DNA from: Desulfobacterales bacterium
GTDB taxonomy: Bacteria; Desulfobacterota; Desulfobacteria; Desulfobacterales; ETH-SRB1
DNA length: 6,542 nucleotides
Reading direction: 5' to 3'
NCBI GenBank assembly: GCA_030669465.1
Contig: DAOVDN010000062.1
Span: 1-6,542 of the forward strand
Shown here: piece after piece, positions 5,838 through 6,542 of the stretch
Position numbering within the stretch: position 1 is the first letter of the stretch
Layout: every line of letters starts with the position of its first letter
Program-made: the position numbers and the translations under genes
The notes under the pieces: model-generated
Told to the model about the DNA's origin: nothing
The model's database searches: none
Seen by the model: the letters and a program-made list of their open reading frames with translations, nothing else

Positions 5838-6141
5838 ATTCTATTTTTTGTGCATTTTGCGCCTTTTTGCGGCTATATCAGGATTGGCTTGTCATCTGTA
5901 AATCGTAGAAAGAGCTGCAAAGGATATGCCACACAGCTATTAATTAAATCAACTGATTGATTTTATGGCTTTTTGGAACTGCAGCAACATTGCTGCAGAG
6001 GATGTTTGTGAAGGGATTTTCATACAGGGAAACGAGGATGAAATTAGACTAAGATGCTTAACCTTTTGCATATTCTACATTTTTATGAGTAGGGTATTTC
6101 ATACACTTTGATAGGTACAGGTCGCACTGTAAATTCTATTT
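5838..6141. other. Segment between the two elements, no recognised gene
   Basis: 304 bp bounded at both ends by ATTCTATTT. The only frame of note runs from ATG 5965 to TGA 6111 on the plus strand (48 codons, cysteine- and phenylalanine-containing). It has no ribosome binding site and no recognisable family, so I do not call it a gene. A palindrome lies at 5979-5998. If the cointegrate reading holds, this is DNA from the donor molecule. Confidence 0.5.
5979..5998. repeat. Near-perfect 20-bp palindrome
   Basis: CTGCAGCAA and TTGCTGCAG are perfect 9-base complements separated by two bases. It could be an operator-like dyad or simply a small hairpin. It lies in the unassigned segment between the mobile elements. 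Confidence 0.6.
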
Positions 6142-6461
6142 CAGCAATTCTAATTTTGAAGAATAACACCCCCTGCCCCCCTGTCTTTGTGCCATATGAC
6201 ATACCTTTCAAAAATATACAAGATATGGCATATGGCACAAATGAGATAGTGACATATGGTATGCGAAGTTTGCCATATGGCATTATCTCAAGGGGGAATC
6301 CTTTATGTTAAATTCCCCCTTTGAAGGGAGATAAGGCCTGCCCGCCATCGCTCTTGCCCAAAGGAGGCGGTCAGCACCGCTCAAGGCGTTCGCTCAGGCG
6401 AGGCGGGCGGGGGGATGTAACGCACAATTGTAAAAGAAAAATGCCATAATTAGAATTGCTG
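6142..6461. mobile_element. MITE-like element, copy 2 (320 bp)
   Basis: It has the same 14-bp inverted ends (6142-6155, 6448-6461) and core as copy 1, in the same orientation. It is longer because of two differences. An AT-rich insert of about 106 bp (6183-6288) sits between the C-rich block and the CAAGGGGG hairpin. A different, larger GC-rich palindromic module (about 6335-6410, bounded by GCCCGCC and GGCGGGC) occupies the position where copy 1 has its CAGACAGG palindrome. The shared parts are essentially identical, so the copies are recent duplicates or have been homogenised. Confidence 0.8.
6183..6288. repeat. AT-rich palindromic insert with four CATATG dyads
   Basis: Absent from copy 1 at the same position. 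TTTGTGCCATATG (6186-6198) pairs perfectly with CATATGGCACAAA (6229-6241). CATATG occurs at 6193, 6229, 6253 and 6274, three of the four with G or C flanks that extend the dyad. No gene is present. Confidence 0.7.
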
Positions 6462-6470
6462 GTGTCAAGC
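6462..6470. repeat. Outer 9-bp target duplication, right copy
   Basis: A second GTGTCAAGC directly follows the outer end of the second element, and the host sequence AGTAAATTGGCACT resumes after it. Its reverse strand carries an orphaned TTGACA. Confidence 0.8.
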
Positions 6471-6499
6471 AGTAAATTGGCACTGCCTATACTTTTCTC

Positions 6500-6530
6500 T
6501 TGACAAATAGAAACCCGGCGCAATTATTAT
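6500..6530 (+). promoter_or_regulatory. Possible rightward promoter at the window edge
   Basis: TTGACA at 6500-6505 and TATTAT at 6525-6530 are good hexamers, but the 19-base spacing is long. The opposite strand has TATAAT at 6531-6526, whose -35 would lie at or beyond the window edge, so the direction is uncertain. Confidence 0.25.
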
Positions 6531-6542
6531 AGCACTTATAAA

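Larger units (their letters stand above)
5667..6461. mobile_element. Composite of two directly repeated MITE-like elements, cointegrate-like
   Basis: Two MITE-like elements in the same orientation bracket a 304-bp segment. The outer boundaries abut identical 9-bp repeats GTGTCAAGC (5658-5666, 6462-6470). The inner boundaries abut a different identical pair, ATTCTATTT (5838-5846, 6133-6141). The repeat downstream of the cytochrome supplies the uninterrupted sequence around the outer target. This pattern fits replicative transposition from a donor carrying one element copy, or integration of a circle by recombination between copies. No transposase is encoded, so mobilisation would be in trans. 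Confidence 0.7.

Noticed and set aside
5965..6111. A 48-residue plus-strand frame between the two elements
   Set aside because: No Shine-Dalgarno, no recognisable family, and it contains a palindrome; kept only as a note on the segment.

Overview
The window looks like chromosomal DNA from a sulfate-reducer-type bacterium of the Desulfobacterota (former Deltaproteobacteria, Desulfobacterales-like). This is an inference from three things: a secreted multiheme c-type cytochrome, a GlmU-related beta-helix protein of a kind I associate with that group, and intergenic DNA packed with small palindromic repeats. No rRNA, tRNA, CRISPR array or transposase gene is visible.

All four confident genes lie on the minus strand. 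Read from right to left they are: a seven-heme secreted cytochrome c (5551-4421), a UDP-glucuronate decarboxylase (3819-2866), a GlmU-related left-handed beta-helix protein (2738-1554) and phosphoglucosamine mutase GlmM (1557-166). The last two overlap by 4 bases (GTGA) and are almost certainly translationally coupled. Together with the decarboxylase they form a nucleotide-sugar/hexosamine cluster that would supply precursors for peptidoglycan, LPS or capsule. The cytochrome is separated from them by about 600 bases of repeat-rich DNA and is probably an independent unit with its own sigma-70-like promoter and a strong ribosome binding site. Its heme spacing recalls the OmcS-type cytochromes that polymerise into extracellular filaments.

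The intergenic DNA is the unusual part. At the left edge (38-90) is a 53-base cloverleaf-like set of three short hairpins inside an outer stem. Between the decarboxylase and the beta-helix gene is a CACGAAA-type inverted repeat. Upstream of the decarboxylase is a 192-bp element with 18-bp imperfect inverted ends and interleaved internal arms. A direct repeat of about 85 bp flanks the cytochrome gene on both sides.

The right-hand 800 bp holds two directly oriented MITE-like elements (5667-5837 and 6142-6461) with 14-bp perfect inverted ends. The outer ends of the pair are flanked by one 9-bp direct repeat (GTGTCAAGC). The inner ends are flanked by a different 9-bp direct repeat (ATTCTATTT). 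That is the layout expected of a replicative cointegrate, or of circle integration by recombination between element copies. The direct repeat downstream of the cytochrome gives a paralogous empty site for this insertion. The insertion falls on the -35 hexamer of the cytochrome promoter, and the target duplication leaves that hexamer intact.
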